A stretch of 64,000 nt of DNA from Dactylorhiza incarnata (lineage: Eukaryota; Streptophyta; Magnoliopsida; Asparagales; Orchidaceae). Below, one piece after another: positions 39,011-48,849 of this stretch. Location of the stretch: NCBI GenBank assembly GCA_033032865.1, contig JAWHQI010000166.1, positions 1,736,001 to 1,800,000 of the forward strand. The letters run 5' to 3'. The notes under the pieces were generated by a model. The model searched no databases and was not told the origin of the DNA. It was given only the letters and a program-made list of their open reading frames with translations. Each line of letters begins with the position of its first letter. Within the stretch, counting starts at the first letter, position 1. A program made the position numbers and the translations under genes.

Positions 39011-39706
39011 CTGCGTCATCATCCTCTCATGGGGTGACCGAGTTTGCCCGAGGCCTGGATATGGACATGGTATCGGTTCTCCCCTCCTTCCTGCTTCGCA
39101 CTTGTGGTTACACCCGTCCATGACAACGTGTTTCTTCATTGTTCACAGCTTCTCACGGATGACCTCGAAGGGATCCAAAGAGTGGTAGAGGGAACGGGTA
39201 TAGACGCTCAGGTGAGTCCTATCTCTCTCGCTCAGGAACCTGCCGCCCTCTCGACCGCTCACGATGACTCGTCTGCTAGAGGGAACAAGACTTTGACGGG
39301 TCAGTCGAGCCGAAAGGAAGTCTCGGTGCCACCCCACTCTCCTACTGCAATCACGGATCCCGTCGAGGACCGACCTGACGTCTTCGTCCGTCTGAGCCGC
39401 TTGGAGACCCTTACCCAGGAGCTGCAGGAGGGGAGGCTGTCTTCTGGACCCGACCCCCTCGCCCGTGTTTGCGTGCTGGAGCGTCGGGTGGAGAGGCTGG
39501 AGGCTGAACTCAACCTCCTACAAGGGGAGGTCCGGCTCGCATTTGGCGGCATGACGACACCGTTCGAGGATCACTTTCGCCGGGTGGAGGATTCCGTGCA
39601 TACTGTGGGCGAGGAGCTCTCCTCAGCCAAGGCATGCTTTGAATCCACGCGTGGGGGGGTCCCCTTCACCCAGGACCAGGGCTTCTGGAAGTGGACGGCG
39701 CGTTAG
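39011..39706 (+). CDS. Element G antisense gene A, rest of exon 1 and exon 2
   Basis: Exon 1 continues in frame from 39011 to a donor ATG|GTATCG at 39070. The acceptor TTCACAG ends at 39148, and exon 2 starts in the same phase and is open to the stop at 39704-39706. The 77-bp intron contains a stop in frame, so splicing is needed. Exon 2 encodes an S/T-rich linker and then a coiled coil (RLSRLETLTQELQEG, VCVLERRVERLEAELNLLQGEV, FRRVEDSVHTVGEEL). The total, with copia-2 removed, is about 260 residues. A counterpart of element F gene A by position, intron and coiled coil. No enzymatic motif. Confidence 0.65.
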
Positions 39707-40057
39707 CTACCCCTTCCCTTTGTGGATGTACTATTTGTCATGTAATAATAAGGATCGACTCGTCGTAGCAGCTTGTCTGCTTCGCGGCCGGACTATTTGT
39801 TTCGTCATGTTTATGTCACATTTATTTTAATAACTCTGCCGAGTTATATCTCATTTGAGCCATTATTATTTGGCTAACTATCATGCAGGGTGAGCGCAGC
39901 AACACTGAAACAGCAGAATAACAGGCGGGAGATAGAGAACTCGGGTGGACGGTCCGAGGGCGAAGCAGTTGGGTGGTGTGTCAGGGGGGAGACGTAGGCG
40001 AAGAGACCCCTCGGTCCGCATCGCTACCCCAGGGGAGAGGGCCGCGAGGCCCTCCCT
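39707..40057 (+). other. Spacer between antisense genes A and B (element G)
   Basis: Non-coding. AT-rich to about 39890, then GC-rich. I see no ORF or RNA gene. It leads into the hairpin array. Confidence 0.5.
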
Positions 40058-40265
40058 CCTCTGCCGGGCGAGTGGACCATGAGGTCCACTCCCGTGCACC
40101 GGGCGAGTGGACCTCAAGGTCCACTCGCCTATGCTCGGGGCGAGTTGGCCTTGCGGTCCGCTCGCCCGGGGCGAGTGGACCACCTGGTCCACTCTCCCTC
40201 CATGCTCTTGGGCGAGTGGACCCCATGATCCACTCGCCTCCTCTTTTATCCCTCCCTTATAAATA
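40058..40265 (+). promoter_or_regulatory. Hairpin array and TATA box of element G antisense gene B
   Basis: Five inverted repeats GGGCGAGTGGACC-(3-8 bp)-GGTCCACTCGCC at about 40066-40238, with small variations, then TATAAATA at 40258-40265 and the ATG at 40362. The GCGAGTGG arm is the one used in the G LTR hairpins, with ACC in place of GAG. The LTR array is also upstream of a TATA box. Confidence 0.7.
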
Positions 40266-40361
40266 CACCCTCCTTCCACCTCTGGACCTTCACCTTCATT
40301 TCCTCCTTTCCCTTGCTTTTCTCCCAGAGCCAGCTCTAACCTTTCCTTCCACTCCTGCAGG

Positions 40362-42239
40362 ATGGCATCTAACCGTTCGGCTTTCAAGAGGAACGGTCGG
40401 GAACAAAACGCGGCCAACTTCTCGGGGGGTTCTTTCCCCGTAGGGAAAGTATCCAAAGAGGAGCTCTCCGCCTTCAGGACTTCCTACCTCCCTGAAGGGT
40501 GGAAATGCAGATGCACATCAGGGGGTGAGACCGCCAACTCCTTTTACGATGACTGGCTTGCATTCCCTCTCCCTCACTTCGAGGCTGGGCTACGGCTGCC
40601 ATTGTGGCCTGAGGTGAAGGAGTTCCTGGACTACTTCGGCGTAGTCCCGGCTCAGGTTAACACAAATGCGATCTCGATGTTATCAACTTACGCGTGCTAT
40701 TTGCGGGAGGAGAAGGTGATGTTCGACCTGAACGTGTTCCGCAAGATCTTCACCTTCCGAGCGACCGCTGACGGGGTGTGCTTTCTGACCGGCACACACA
40801 TGGAGGTGCACGAGACCCCCAACAAGGTCCACCACTGGAACGAGTCATTTGTGTTCATTCGGGGTGACCTGGACGGCATCCCCTTCTCCCCCACACAGAG
40901 ACCTGAGAAGGTCTGCAAACCCCCCTTGCTACGTGGGGAGGCTGCTGAGCTGCACCGCTTCCTTAAGGGTGCGAGCTTCGAGGTTGATCACCTCCGGAGG
41001 AACATCAATCAACTCACCTACGTGGAACCGGGGACGGGTACTTGGACCTCGACAACTTGCCTCCCTTATGGCTGATTTCCTTCCATTGCTGCTCAACTCG
41101 TCCTAACTTGTGCAGGTGTACGGTCTCTTCCTCGATGCCTTCCCTCTGTGGGGGGAAGTTCCTCCTTTGCCCATGGGCTCATCGAGGAGGTTGCGGCTGA
41201 TTCGGCTTCGGCTCCGAAGATATCTGGGTCGAGTCAGAGGAGGGATAAGGAGCGGGTGGTGGAGGAGGGAGCGCCCTCCTCCCCACCGAAGGAGCCGAGG
41301 ATGCGGCGGTGGAAAGTAGTCTGCCGAAGGGATTCCAGGGCACTGCCTAGAGAGAGGGGGCAACTGAGTGACCCCAACGCACTGGCCAATCACCCCAACT
41401 TCGAGATGGAGGAAAGGCTACGGACCCTCTTGGCGACCCTATCGTCCATTGGGATGAGACGATGAACCGGGTCTCCCTCACCTCCCAGCAGCCTTCGTGG
41501 GCTGAGGGGGATGTCATTGATGGCGCGGCGCATAGCCTCATCTATGGCATCTACGGTCGGCAGGACGCGACATCTTACAAGGAGATGTCTATGTGCGACC
41601 TTGCGTACGCGAGTTCCCAGGCCCAGCTTCGTGCGACCGAGCTCTCCCACATGGCCGCCCGCCGAGGTCTTAGTCTCTCGTACAGGTGGATGTGGACGGA
41701 CGCGTCGAAGTTGGATGCGGAAGAGAGGGCCACTGACCTTGCGGCTCGCTTGGCCACTGCTGAGAAACTCTTGGAGGAGTCATCCGGAGGCTTGGTTCGT
41801 ATCCTCCTTAATGAATTTTCCTTTTCTCCTTTTAATTCGTTATTATTCGTTGGCTCTAATTTATTTGCCGTGTTGGCCCCCAGGGACCCGGTGCCGCCGA
41901 CTCGCTCAGGAGACGATGCGAGGAGTCAGACCAGGAGGTGCAAGACCTGAGAACTCAGCTTGCCGAAGCTCATAGGCAGTTAAGGGAAGGGGGAGGAGAA
42001 GGAGGTGCACCTTCGAGGGCGGCGAGGTCAGTCCCATCTCGACCTGCTGAAGTCGAGCGCGCTCGGGGGAAATTATGGCGTCAACGGCCCGAGCCCTGGT
42101 GAGTCACCTCCATGACGTGGATGCTATTCGAGACAGCTGGAGGGGGGGGGGGGGGGGGGGGGTCTCTGCCAGCGACATCCTTCCTGAGTTCTTTCCTTCA
42201 CCTGGGCGGTCCGGTTCGCCCCCTAGCAGCGGAGGCTAA
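40362..42239 (+). CDS. Element G antisense gene B (PF04195-like), multi-exon
   Basis: ATG 40362. Exon 1 to 41037 (donor ACGG|GTACTT). Exon 2 from 41116 (acceptor TTGTGCAG, phase kept) to about 41794 (donor TTG|GTTCGT), with a frame change around 41400-41462 where the better frame becomes ...VHWDETMNRVSL. Last exon from 41884 (acceptor GCCCCCAG) to a TAA at 42237-42239, containing a poly-G run (42142-42162) and a probable frameshift near 42075-42100. Residues about 65-165 of exon 1 (FEAGLRLPLWPEVKEFLDYFGVV, VNTNAISMLSTYACYL, VMFDLNVFRKIFTFRA, HHWNESFVFIRGDL) align with gene B of element F, the PF04195-like domain. A coiled coil follows (EESDQEVQDLRTQLAEAHRQL). Likely damaged. Confidence 0.65.
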
Positions 42240-42562
42240 TCACCATGATCGTGAGGATGGCCTGTGACGCCTTCTTCCTTCCCGTTCCTCACGGGAACTA
42301 TGTAACTTTTGTGTCTACTTTTCTCTTTTAAGCCTGCACGTACTAGCAAGAGAGAAGCAACAATTCATGTAATACACGTTATCAATGAATCAGTAGTTAT
42401 TGTAATGAATGTCCTAGCTTACTTCTCCCTTTCATTGCTTGAGGGTGTGATACCTTACTTGAATCGACCGTCGAGTAGTCGATTGAACCGATGAGTTTCC
42501 CATCTGCCGATATGACTGATCTTGGAGAATGGTCGTCTTTAGTCGGGGATCTTACCAATCGG
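42240..42562. other. Non-coding spacer after gene B (element G)
   Basis: No ORF or RNA gene seen. It contains mixed-composition sequence leading into the 81-bp tandem array. Confidence 0.5.
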
Positions 42563-43137
42563 AGGAGGAAGTACCCATCCATGTCCTGGGAGTCTTAGCT
42601 CAACCGGGGGTGGAGGAACTCAACGCCCTCCTAATCCGACTGGAGGCGGAAGTACCCATCCATGTCCTGGGAGTCTTAGCTCAACCGGGGGTGGAGGAAC
42701 TCAACGCACTCCTGATCTAACTGGAGGTGGTAGTACCCATCCATGTCCTGGGAGTCTTAGCTCAACCGGGGGTGGATGAACTCAACACACTCCTGATCTA
42801 ACTGGAGGTGGTAGTACCCATCCATGTCCTGGGAGTCTTAGCTCAACCGGGGGTTGAGGAACTCAACGCACTCCTGATCTAACTGGAGTTGGTAGTACCC
42901 ATCCATGTCCTGGGAGTCTTAGCTCAACCGGGGGTGGAGGAACTCAACGCACTCCTGATCTAACTGGAGGTGGTAGTACCCATCCATGTCCTGGGAGTCT
43001 TAGCTCAACCGGGGGTGGAGGAACTCAACGCACTCCTGATCTAACTGGAGGTGGTAGTACCCATCCATGTCCTGGGAGTCTTAGCTCAACTGGGGGTGGG
43101 GGAACTCAACGCACTCCTGATCTAATTACCAAACAGT
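42563..43137. repeat. 81-bp tandem array, 7 copies (element G)
   Basis: GTACCCATCCATGTCCTGGG recurs at 42571, 42652, 42733, 42814, 42895, 42976 and 43057, exactly 81 bp apart each time. Copies are about 90-95% alike and the ends more diverged. The period is 27 codons, so one frame stays open through the first copies. It lies between the gag/protease end and antisense gene B. Confidence 0.95.
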
Positions 43138-43254
43138 GAGTTGACCCGATGCGCCCCCATCTACCGACATGACTTGGCCCGGTGGAGGGCCTCTAGCTAG
43201 GGATTTTGAACCTAGATGTCTTTCCAGAACCCCTCTCCCATTCATAGTTCTTAC

Positions 43255-43440
43255 CTATTACAACTTGCCTACACTACGCCCCTTTGGGCATTCTGTTACA
43301 CCTCGCCCTTTTCCGGGCCCCTCCTTACATCTCGCCCCATCCGGGCACTTCACCACACTTCGCCCCTACCTAGGCATGATGTTACACCTCTCCCCTCCCT
43401 GGGCACTTCCTTATACCTCGCCCATTTCGGGCTCACTCGA
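43255..43440. repeat. About 30-bp degenerate repeats (element G)
   Basis: About six copies of a unit like TTACACCTCGCCC-(6 bp)-CGGGC-(8 bp), 27-32 bp long, running up to the end of the gag/protease frame at 43433. Confidence 0.75.
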
Positions 43441-44830
43441 CCGCCTGCTCCTTGGCCATCCCTGCCATCGCTTCTTCCACTTCTTTGTCTGCTTGCATCC
43501 ATCCGATTGTGTTGACCGCGGTAACGTAGCACTGGTGCGCCTCCCGGGGATCTCCCCTGACTCTCACTTGGAGCTCTCCGGAGTTGTACTTCAAGCACTG
43601 ATGGTAGGAGGACGGCACACACTTGTACGCACAGATGAGGGGACGCCCGAAGATGGCGTTGCAACTGCTCGGCGCGTCCACGATGACGAACCGGCAATTC
43701 TTTGATGTTCCCCCCAGGGCGATGAGGAGTTCGACTCCTCCTTCCACCTCCTTCCTCTCCCCGGAGAATCCGAAGAGTGGTCCATCCGATGCCAGCACTC
43801 GCCTTGCATCCACCTTCATCCCTTCAAATGCCTTTTTGAACACCACATTCACCGAGCTCCCGTTGTCGACTAGGATTCGGGAGAAGGTGAAGTTCTCGAT
43901 TGCCGCCTTGATGACCAGCGCATCGCAGAAGGGGTCCTCATGGGCCGGCAGGTCTTGGGTGGAGAAGGTAATCTTCTCGCTCGGAGGTGGGGACCGAAAA
44001 GTCGAGGCGATGCTCTGACGGTATATGGCATGGAGGCTCCCCTTCCGGGTGGCCTCTTTGCCTGCTCCGTCGTGGATGACTCCGATCCCTCCTAGGGCCC
44101 CTACATCGACCCTTTCTTCGCATGGATCATCCTCCTCCTTGTTCTTCCCCTTTTCCACTGCCCGAGGTCCTTCCATGCACAGCTGCTTCCCCCCTGCTGG
44201 GGCTCTTCTTTCTTCCCTCATCTCGAGGAACTCGGGGCAAGCTGCGGTCGCGTGACCCTCCTGCTGGTGGAAGTCACAATATAGCAGCGCCAGCTCGCCT
44301 CCCTGCTTCCCCCAATGTTCCTTATTCCTTCCACCTCTCTTCCGACCGATGGCCATGGCTTGCAGGGGCTGGACTTGCAGCGGCCCCGGGCCTTGTTGCC
44401 ATCCTGCCGGGTGGAACCGCCCGTGCCTCCCCTGATAGCCTCCTCCTCCCTGGAAGTGGCCCCTTCCTTGGCCTTGAGGGGGACCAACTTGTGACCTCCA
44501 AGCTGGTCGGGCGGCTGTCGGTTGCGACTTCCAGCATTGCTCCTGCCCAACGGGAGGTCCCTGTTGTCCCTGACTCTTCACTTCCTCCTTCTTTCTTCCT
44601 CCACGCTCTTTCCTTTCCTCCTCTGCTACCTCGGCTAACCTAGCCACAAACTCCTGATTGGTAGCTTCAACCTCGGTCTCACGATCTGCACGCTTCATTA
44701 ACTCCTCGAAAGACAACGGAGGGTCCCGAGTCAGACTCATCCGGAACAGCCCCGGCTGCAGCCCAAGGGTGAAAGCCAGCTGCAGGGTGTGCCCGGGCAC
44801 TTCGACGACAAGGAGGACCTCCGCCTGGAA
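43433..44830 (-). pseudogene. gag: Element G gag C-terminal half and aspartic protease
   Basis: The frame starts inside gag at FQAEVLLVVEVPGHTLQLAFTLGL (44830), because the lone LTR and a deletion removed the part before it. It continues with LSFEELMKRADRE, a long Q/G/R-rich linker, a zinc-finger-like YCDFHQQEGHATAAC, then ITFSTQDLPAHEDPFCDALVIKAAIENFTFSRILVDNGSSVNVVFKKAF. The last part is the Tat-type protease region, with DNG where the triad usually reads DTG or DSG. It ends in GDPREAHQCYVTAVNTIGW and a short acidic tail, with no RT following. The same protease order is seen in element E at 57375-58397. G is therefore gag-protease only. Confidence 0.85.
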
Positions 44831-47200
44831 TGTAACATCCCCAATCCTCCTAGACCCATTGGAAATGTTAGGGCATAGGGGTGAGGTGGGTGGCCACAAG
44901 GGCCTTAGGCTAGGGTGGAAATTGCTAAGTGCACACCAAAGCTCAAAAACTAACCTAACCCTAAGCCCCTCAACTAGGTCAATTGACCCTCAATTGTCCA
45001 AGTTGACCTCACTTATGATGCCCTAACCACTAAGGGAGACCTATAGGATGAGAAGTGCACTTGGGTGGGACCCAATTGCATGAAATTGACCAAGGTCAAC
45101 TATAGGTCAACATTAACCAAACCAAGTCAATTAGGGTTCAATTGACCCCCAAATGTTCAAATTGACCCTACCCCCACACTCTAAACACTTTAAGGAACTC
45201 ATTGGACCCAAAAGCCCCATCCCTTGGTCACCCTTTTGACCAATTTGACCAAAGTCAACTTTAGCTCAATTTAGGTCAAAATCACACCTTAAGGCAAAAT
45301 TAACCCAATTGGAACCCCACCATGGACCAACCTATGTTGTGTGAGGTTAAGGGACCCATGAACCCCAAGTGGGGTCAACCCACTCACCATGGTTGACCAA
45401 AGTCAACCATGGTCAACTTAGCCCTTTAAAGGTGAATTTCAAGCCTAAATTGAAATGAACCTTAGCACCATCATCAAACCATTTAATCATGGACCTTAGG
45501 CCTTGCATTCAGCCCTTAGACTGAACCCTAAACTATGGTAGGATTGATCAATGGAGGGGGGGGGGGGGGGGGGGGGGGACCAAAAGCTTGATCTAAAAGC
45601 AAAAGCAAAAGCAAAAAGGAAAAAGCTATCATCCCCTCCTCCACACTCAATCTCCAATCAACCTAGGGCCCTTCCCTAATTGCTGGGGGTCTGCCCTTGA
45701 CCCAGGTGGAAGCAGGGAGGCTGGCAGCTGCAGGAGGGTGGCAGCCATGGGAGAACCGAGGAGGCCCAAGCTCAAAACCAACCAAGGAGCCCTCCTCACG
45801 ACAATCTACCCATTCCATTAGCTTCAGAGCTCTGAGAGCAGACGGAAACGACACCTGGAGCTAAGCTTTTGGTGGAGAATCGGGATCGGGAGCAGGATCG
45901 CCGGATCTGCACACTTCCATGGCAAACCGCCGCCGGAGCCGCCGCCACGCACCAACAACGGTTCGTTTCTCCTCCCCTCCCCTCATGCTAGCTTCCCATC
46001 TCGAGAGATTGAAGGATCGGGCTCAATTGAGCCCGAATCCATCCATCGATTTCATGGAAATCGGCTCATTTTGAGCCACCCAGGCTCGCCGGAAAACCCT
46101 CCCTCCGGCCGCCATGTCGCCGGTAAATCGTAGCCCCGACCACCACGAAGGTGGTGGCGGTGGTGGCCGGCCGTGGTGGCCACCAGGTGGCTGGGAAATG
46201 GAGGAGGAAGTCGGCCCACCGTGGATCAATCATGGCCGTCGGCTCAAGGAGGAAGACGACGCGCTGCCCTTGATCTGCGCCAAGATTCGTGCTATTCTAT
46301 TTAATCTGGAATTAATTAATTCCTTATATGAGCTTTTCTGCCCTAATTTTTCAGTCCACTTCCAATAGAAATTAAGGCCTCTTAATGGCCAAATTAGAGA
46401 AAACGCCCAACATGAAAGTTGTAGACCTTAGTCTTAACATTCATTTGGCCTTGAGTTTAGGTCATTTGGTGACCTAAAGCTCCCTAGGGAGCTGTTTTAC
46501 TAGGACTGGTCCTACACTAGGTCAGTCCATTAGAAAAATTACCTAGGTCAAACCCTCTATCATTAGGAGCTGTGCTTTTAACCATGGCTAGGTATACCAT
46601 TGGGGCACCCCCTGCCAAAAGGGCAGCCCTTGGTGGACAATTTTACCTAGGTTTTTTATGGTATCTAGAATATTTAAATTAAGTTGATTTTTGGAGCATA
46701 TGATGTCCAAAGGACACCAAACTGTGGTGGATGGCTCTTTGGTATATGTGTAGTGCCTGCCTAAAATTTCACTCCATTTAGAGTTGATTTGCTATGGTAA
46801 ATTTGAAACCCTAATGAGGACCTTTAAGGGTCAAGGTAGGGTTTGCATCAATTTGAGGAGTTGAGTGTGTTAGCCTCCTCCTATCTGTTGGATATGTTGG
46901 TATGGACATGAAAATGCTTGAGGCTCACCCTAATGGTCCATTTGGAGCCATTAGTGTGGTGTGACCTAAAACCCTAAGGGTGAACCCTTAAGGGTGCAAG
47001 GTGGGGTTTGAGAGGAACCTAGGATCAAATTTTCTTGCCATGGCTTAAGACTTTGTGGATATGTTTGTGGGGGCATAAAATGTCTTAGGAAATTTAAATG
47101 GGAATTTTAGAGGCATTTAAGTATTTTCTACCTAATAAATGAAATAGCCATCCCTTTCCTTAATAAATTGAAATGCATGGTCATAGGACCTTGTATGGTG
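44831..47200 (+). repeat. Lone LTR (Tekay-like), 3' end truncated, inside element G gag
   Basis: Starts TGTAACATCCCC, the terminus style of the Tekay LTR at 13723, and is about 2.37 kb, close to that LTR's 2.32 kb. No internal domain or second LTR is present. The first 600 bp hold many TTGACC/GGTCAA words. A G run of 23 lies at 45556-45578. It ends near ...TTGTATGGTG, where the Tekay LTR reads TATATGGTGGGGAAATGC and continues to TGTGACA, so the last 20-25 bp appear lost together with about 115 codons of gag. Short ORFs inside show no coding signature. Confidence 0.7.
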
Positions 47201-47205
47201 TGGAA

Positions 47206-47533
47206 ACTCCATCAGCTCGCAGAAAGGGCTCCTCCATTCTTCTTGGTTGAGGGGAGGTGCTCCCATCGCCTCCCCGCCCGGGCAGCTGGTCCGGGGCGAA
47301 CTATTGAAAAGCACCCGTGCTTGGAGGCTCAAAACTTCCTCCGAGGCGGGTTCCCTCCCTTGCTGACTGCTTCTTACTTCCACTAGGGGGAGTGAGGGGA
47401 TCCTAGGTGCAGGTGGTGTTGAGCATTCGCCGCGAGCGGAGGATGCGGCCTGCATGAACTCCAGGATCTTCTTGCTGAATTCGTCAAAGTCGCTCTTCTT
47501 CACATACTCGCAAGGCGGAGGTGGGTCTCCCAA
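47206..47533 (-). pseudogene. gag: Element G gag N-terminus
   Basis: Start ATG at 47533 (MGDPPPPCEY), about 50 bp after the primer site. It reads KKSDFDEFSKKILEFMQAA, a proline/serine-rich linker, and W RSPFCELM, matching the SPFCELILL block of element E gag (about 10750). It then runs into foreign sequence at the lone LTR. The gag core between this point and 44830 is missing. Confidence 0.8.
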
Positions 47534-47585
47534 CTCGTCGCCCCAGCCATGGGACTTGGCTCAGAGGTTTCCGAACTAGTCGCTT

Positions 47586-47602
47586 CCACGCTCACCGCAC
47601 CA
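47586..47602 (-). other. Element G primer-binding site
   Basis: The minus strand reads TGGTGCGGTGAGCGTGG three bases inside the 5' LTR. It is identical to element E at 10363-10379. Confidence 0.7.
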
Positions 47603-47605
47603 GAA

Positions 47606-48053
47606 TGTTGAAACCAGTTTCCCGGTTTCAGCGTTCGAAAGGGGGTTGCGACTAACCCTTACTTGACCGGAACCTAGACCCTTGACCGGTCGCTAGGAAC
47701 TGAGAGACTTAGACTTGTTGAACACTTGAATCCATAAATGGACCCCTTAAGCTGCAGCGCGGAGGTCCCACCACATACCCGGAAGATCTTAGAGCGCTTC
47801 CCCTCCCAAGCCAATGCTGAGCCTGGGCACCTTGGAGGGCACTAAGAACCACCTCACTGTCAGCTGAAGGATGACAAGGGAGGAGGGGTGCTTGCTCACA
47901 AGACACACGCAAGGGGGGGTGGGGGTGGGGGTAGTGACCAACCCTTCCCAAGGTGCCCATGGGGGTCTATTTATAGACTTTCCCAAAAATGGACTGCGGA
48001 TAGCAAAAATCCTACTATCCGCAGTCCAACCATGACCGCCATCGATCACGCAT

Positions 48054-48092
<39 letters not shown>

Positions 48093-48519
48093 CGAGTGGG
48101 ACTCACGGTGTCCACTCCCCCCCCCCCCCTCACGGGAGGTCGCACTGACCTCCCTACCTACACCGGGCGAGTGGGAGGATCCCTCCCACTCGCCCAAAGG
48201 GGGCGGCGAGTGGGAGGATCCCTCCCACTCGCCCAAAGGGGGCGGCGAGTGGGAGGCCTCTCCCACTCGCTCGGCGAGTGGGAGGGCTGCTCCCACTCGC
48301 TCGGCGAGTAGGAAGATCCCTCCCACTCTCCCAGGATGAGTGGGAGAGATACTCCCACTCGCTCGGCAAAGGGCCGGTGAGTGGGAGGAATTCTCCCACT
48401 CATCCAAAAGGGGGTCGGGGCAGCAGGTGCTTCCTCCGTCTCTCCCGGGGCCTCTTTTTGCCTTGACCGGTTTCGCCCTGGTCGGGTCACACTGATTCGA
48501 GAAATATGAGGGTTGTACA
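47606..48519 (-). repeat. Element G 5' LTR (right)
   Basis: Pairs with 26620-27495. Minus-strand TATA box at 47968-47975. The longest G run of the window (37, at 48056-48092) and a C run near 48116-48129. A hairpin array of seven units at about 48160-48410 has the GGATCC-centre unit doubled and the GGGCTG-centre unit single, the reverse of the left LTR. Confidence 0.93.
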
Positions 48520-48849
48520 TTCACCTTCTCGGACGCCTATCCGTCCTTACAAAAGAAGCTGGACAAGCTTAGACGGAAAGCCAAAGGGAAGAACAAGGTC
48601 GACGTGACCAGTTTGGTGGAAAGTGATGATGAGGACGATGAAGCTGAAGAGCCCGTTGCGGCTAAGGAGGGAGAGAGCGGCTCGGACTCTGGATCCAGTG
48701 ATTCTGAAGAAGAAGCCGAACATAAGTCGGGCGAGCTGAGCGGCTCGTCTTCGTCGGGCAGCGAGGGCTATTCTCCCAACGTTTCAATTGACGGCAGCGA
48801 ACATTCGAGCACTCCTGCATCTAAAAAGCTCAAGCCGGATGGGCAATAG
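48520..48849 (+). CDS. Element F antisense gene B, end of exon 3
   Basis: Right of element G. The first five bases are the target copy TTCAC, and the frame continues from 48525 to the TAG at 48847-48849. It encodes a basic stretch (LQKKLDKLRRKAKGKNK) then a strongly acidic serine-rich tail (SDDEDDEAEEP, GSDSGSSDSEEEAEHKSGE). Acidic tails of this kind are common in nuclear and chromatin proteins, but no function is proven. Together with 25135-26619 it gives a 551-residue protein. Confidence 0.72.
   Translation, partial: FTFSDAYPSLQKKLDKLRRKAKGKNKVDVTSLVESDDEDDEAEEPVAAKEGESGSDSGSSDSEEEAEHKSGELSGSSSSGSEGYSPNVSIDGSEHSSTPASKKLKPDGQ

Larger units (their letters stand above)
26620..48519 (-). mobile_element. 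Element G: Tat-type retrotransposon lacking RT and integrase
   Basis: LTRs 26620-27495 and 47606-48519. They are flanked by TTCAT (26615-26619) and TTCAC (48520-48524), a 5-bp duplication with one change. Minus strand from the right: 5' LTR, primer site, gag N-terminus, lone LTR insertion, gag C-terminus with protease, two tandem-repeat blocks, antisense gene B, antisense gene A (split by copia-2), 3' LTR. No RT, RNase H or integrase exists anywhere between. Without copia-2 and the lone LTR it is about 8.4 kb. LTR and primer site resemble element E, a likely source of trans-acting proteins. LTRs differ by about 1.4%. Confidence 0.9.

Noticed and set aside
39212..39235. GT...AG segment in element G gene A exon 2
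   Set aside because: Only 24 bp, too short for a plant intron, and the frame reads through it without a stop.
42563..43137. CRISPR-like array
   Set aside because: Head-to-tail tandem repeats without unique spacers, inside a plant retrotransposon.
47201..47205. TGGAA as target duplication of the lone LTR (44826-44830 and 47201-47205)
   Set aside because: The missing gag segment and the aligned Tekay LTR end (ATGGTGGGGAAA) suggest the right copy may be LTR sequence. Kept only as a possibility.
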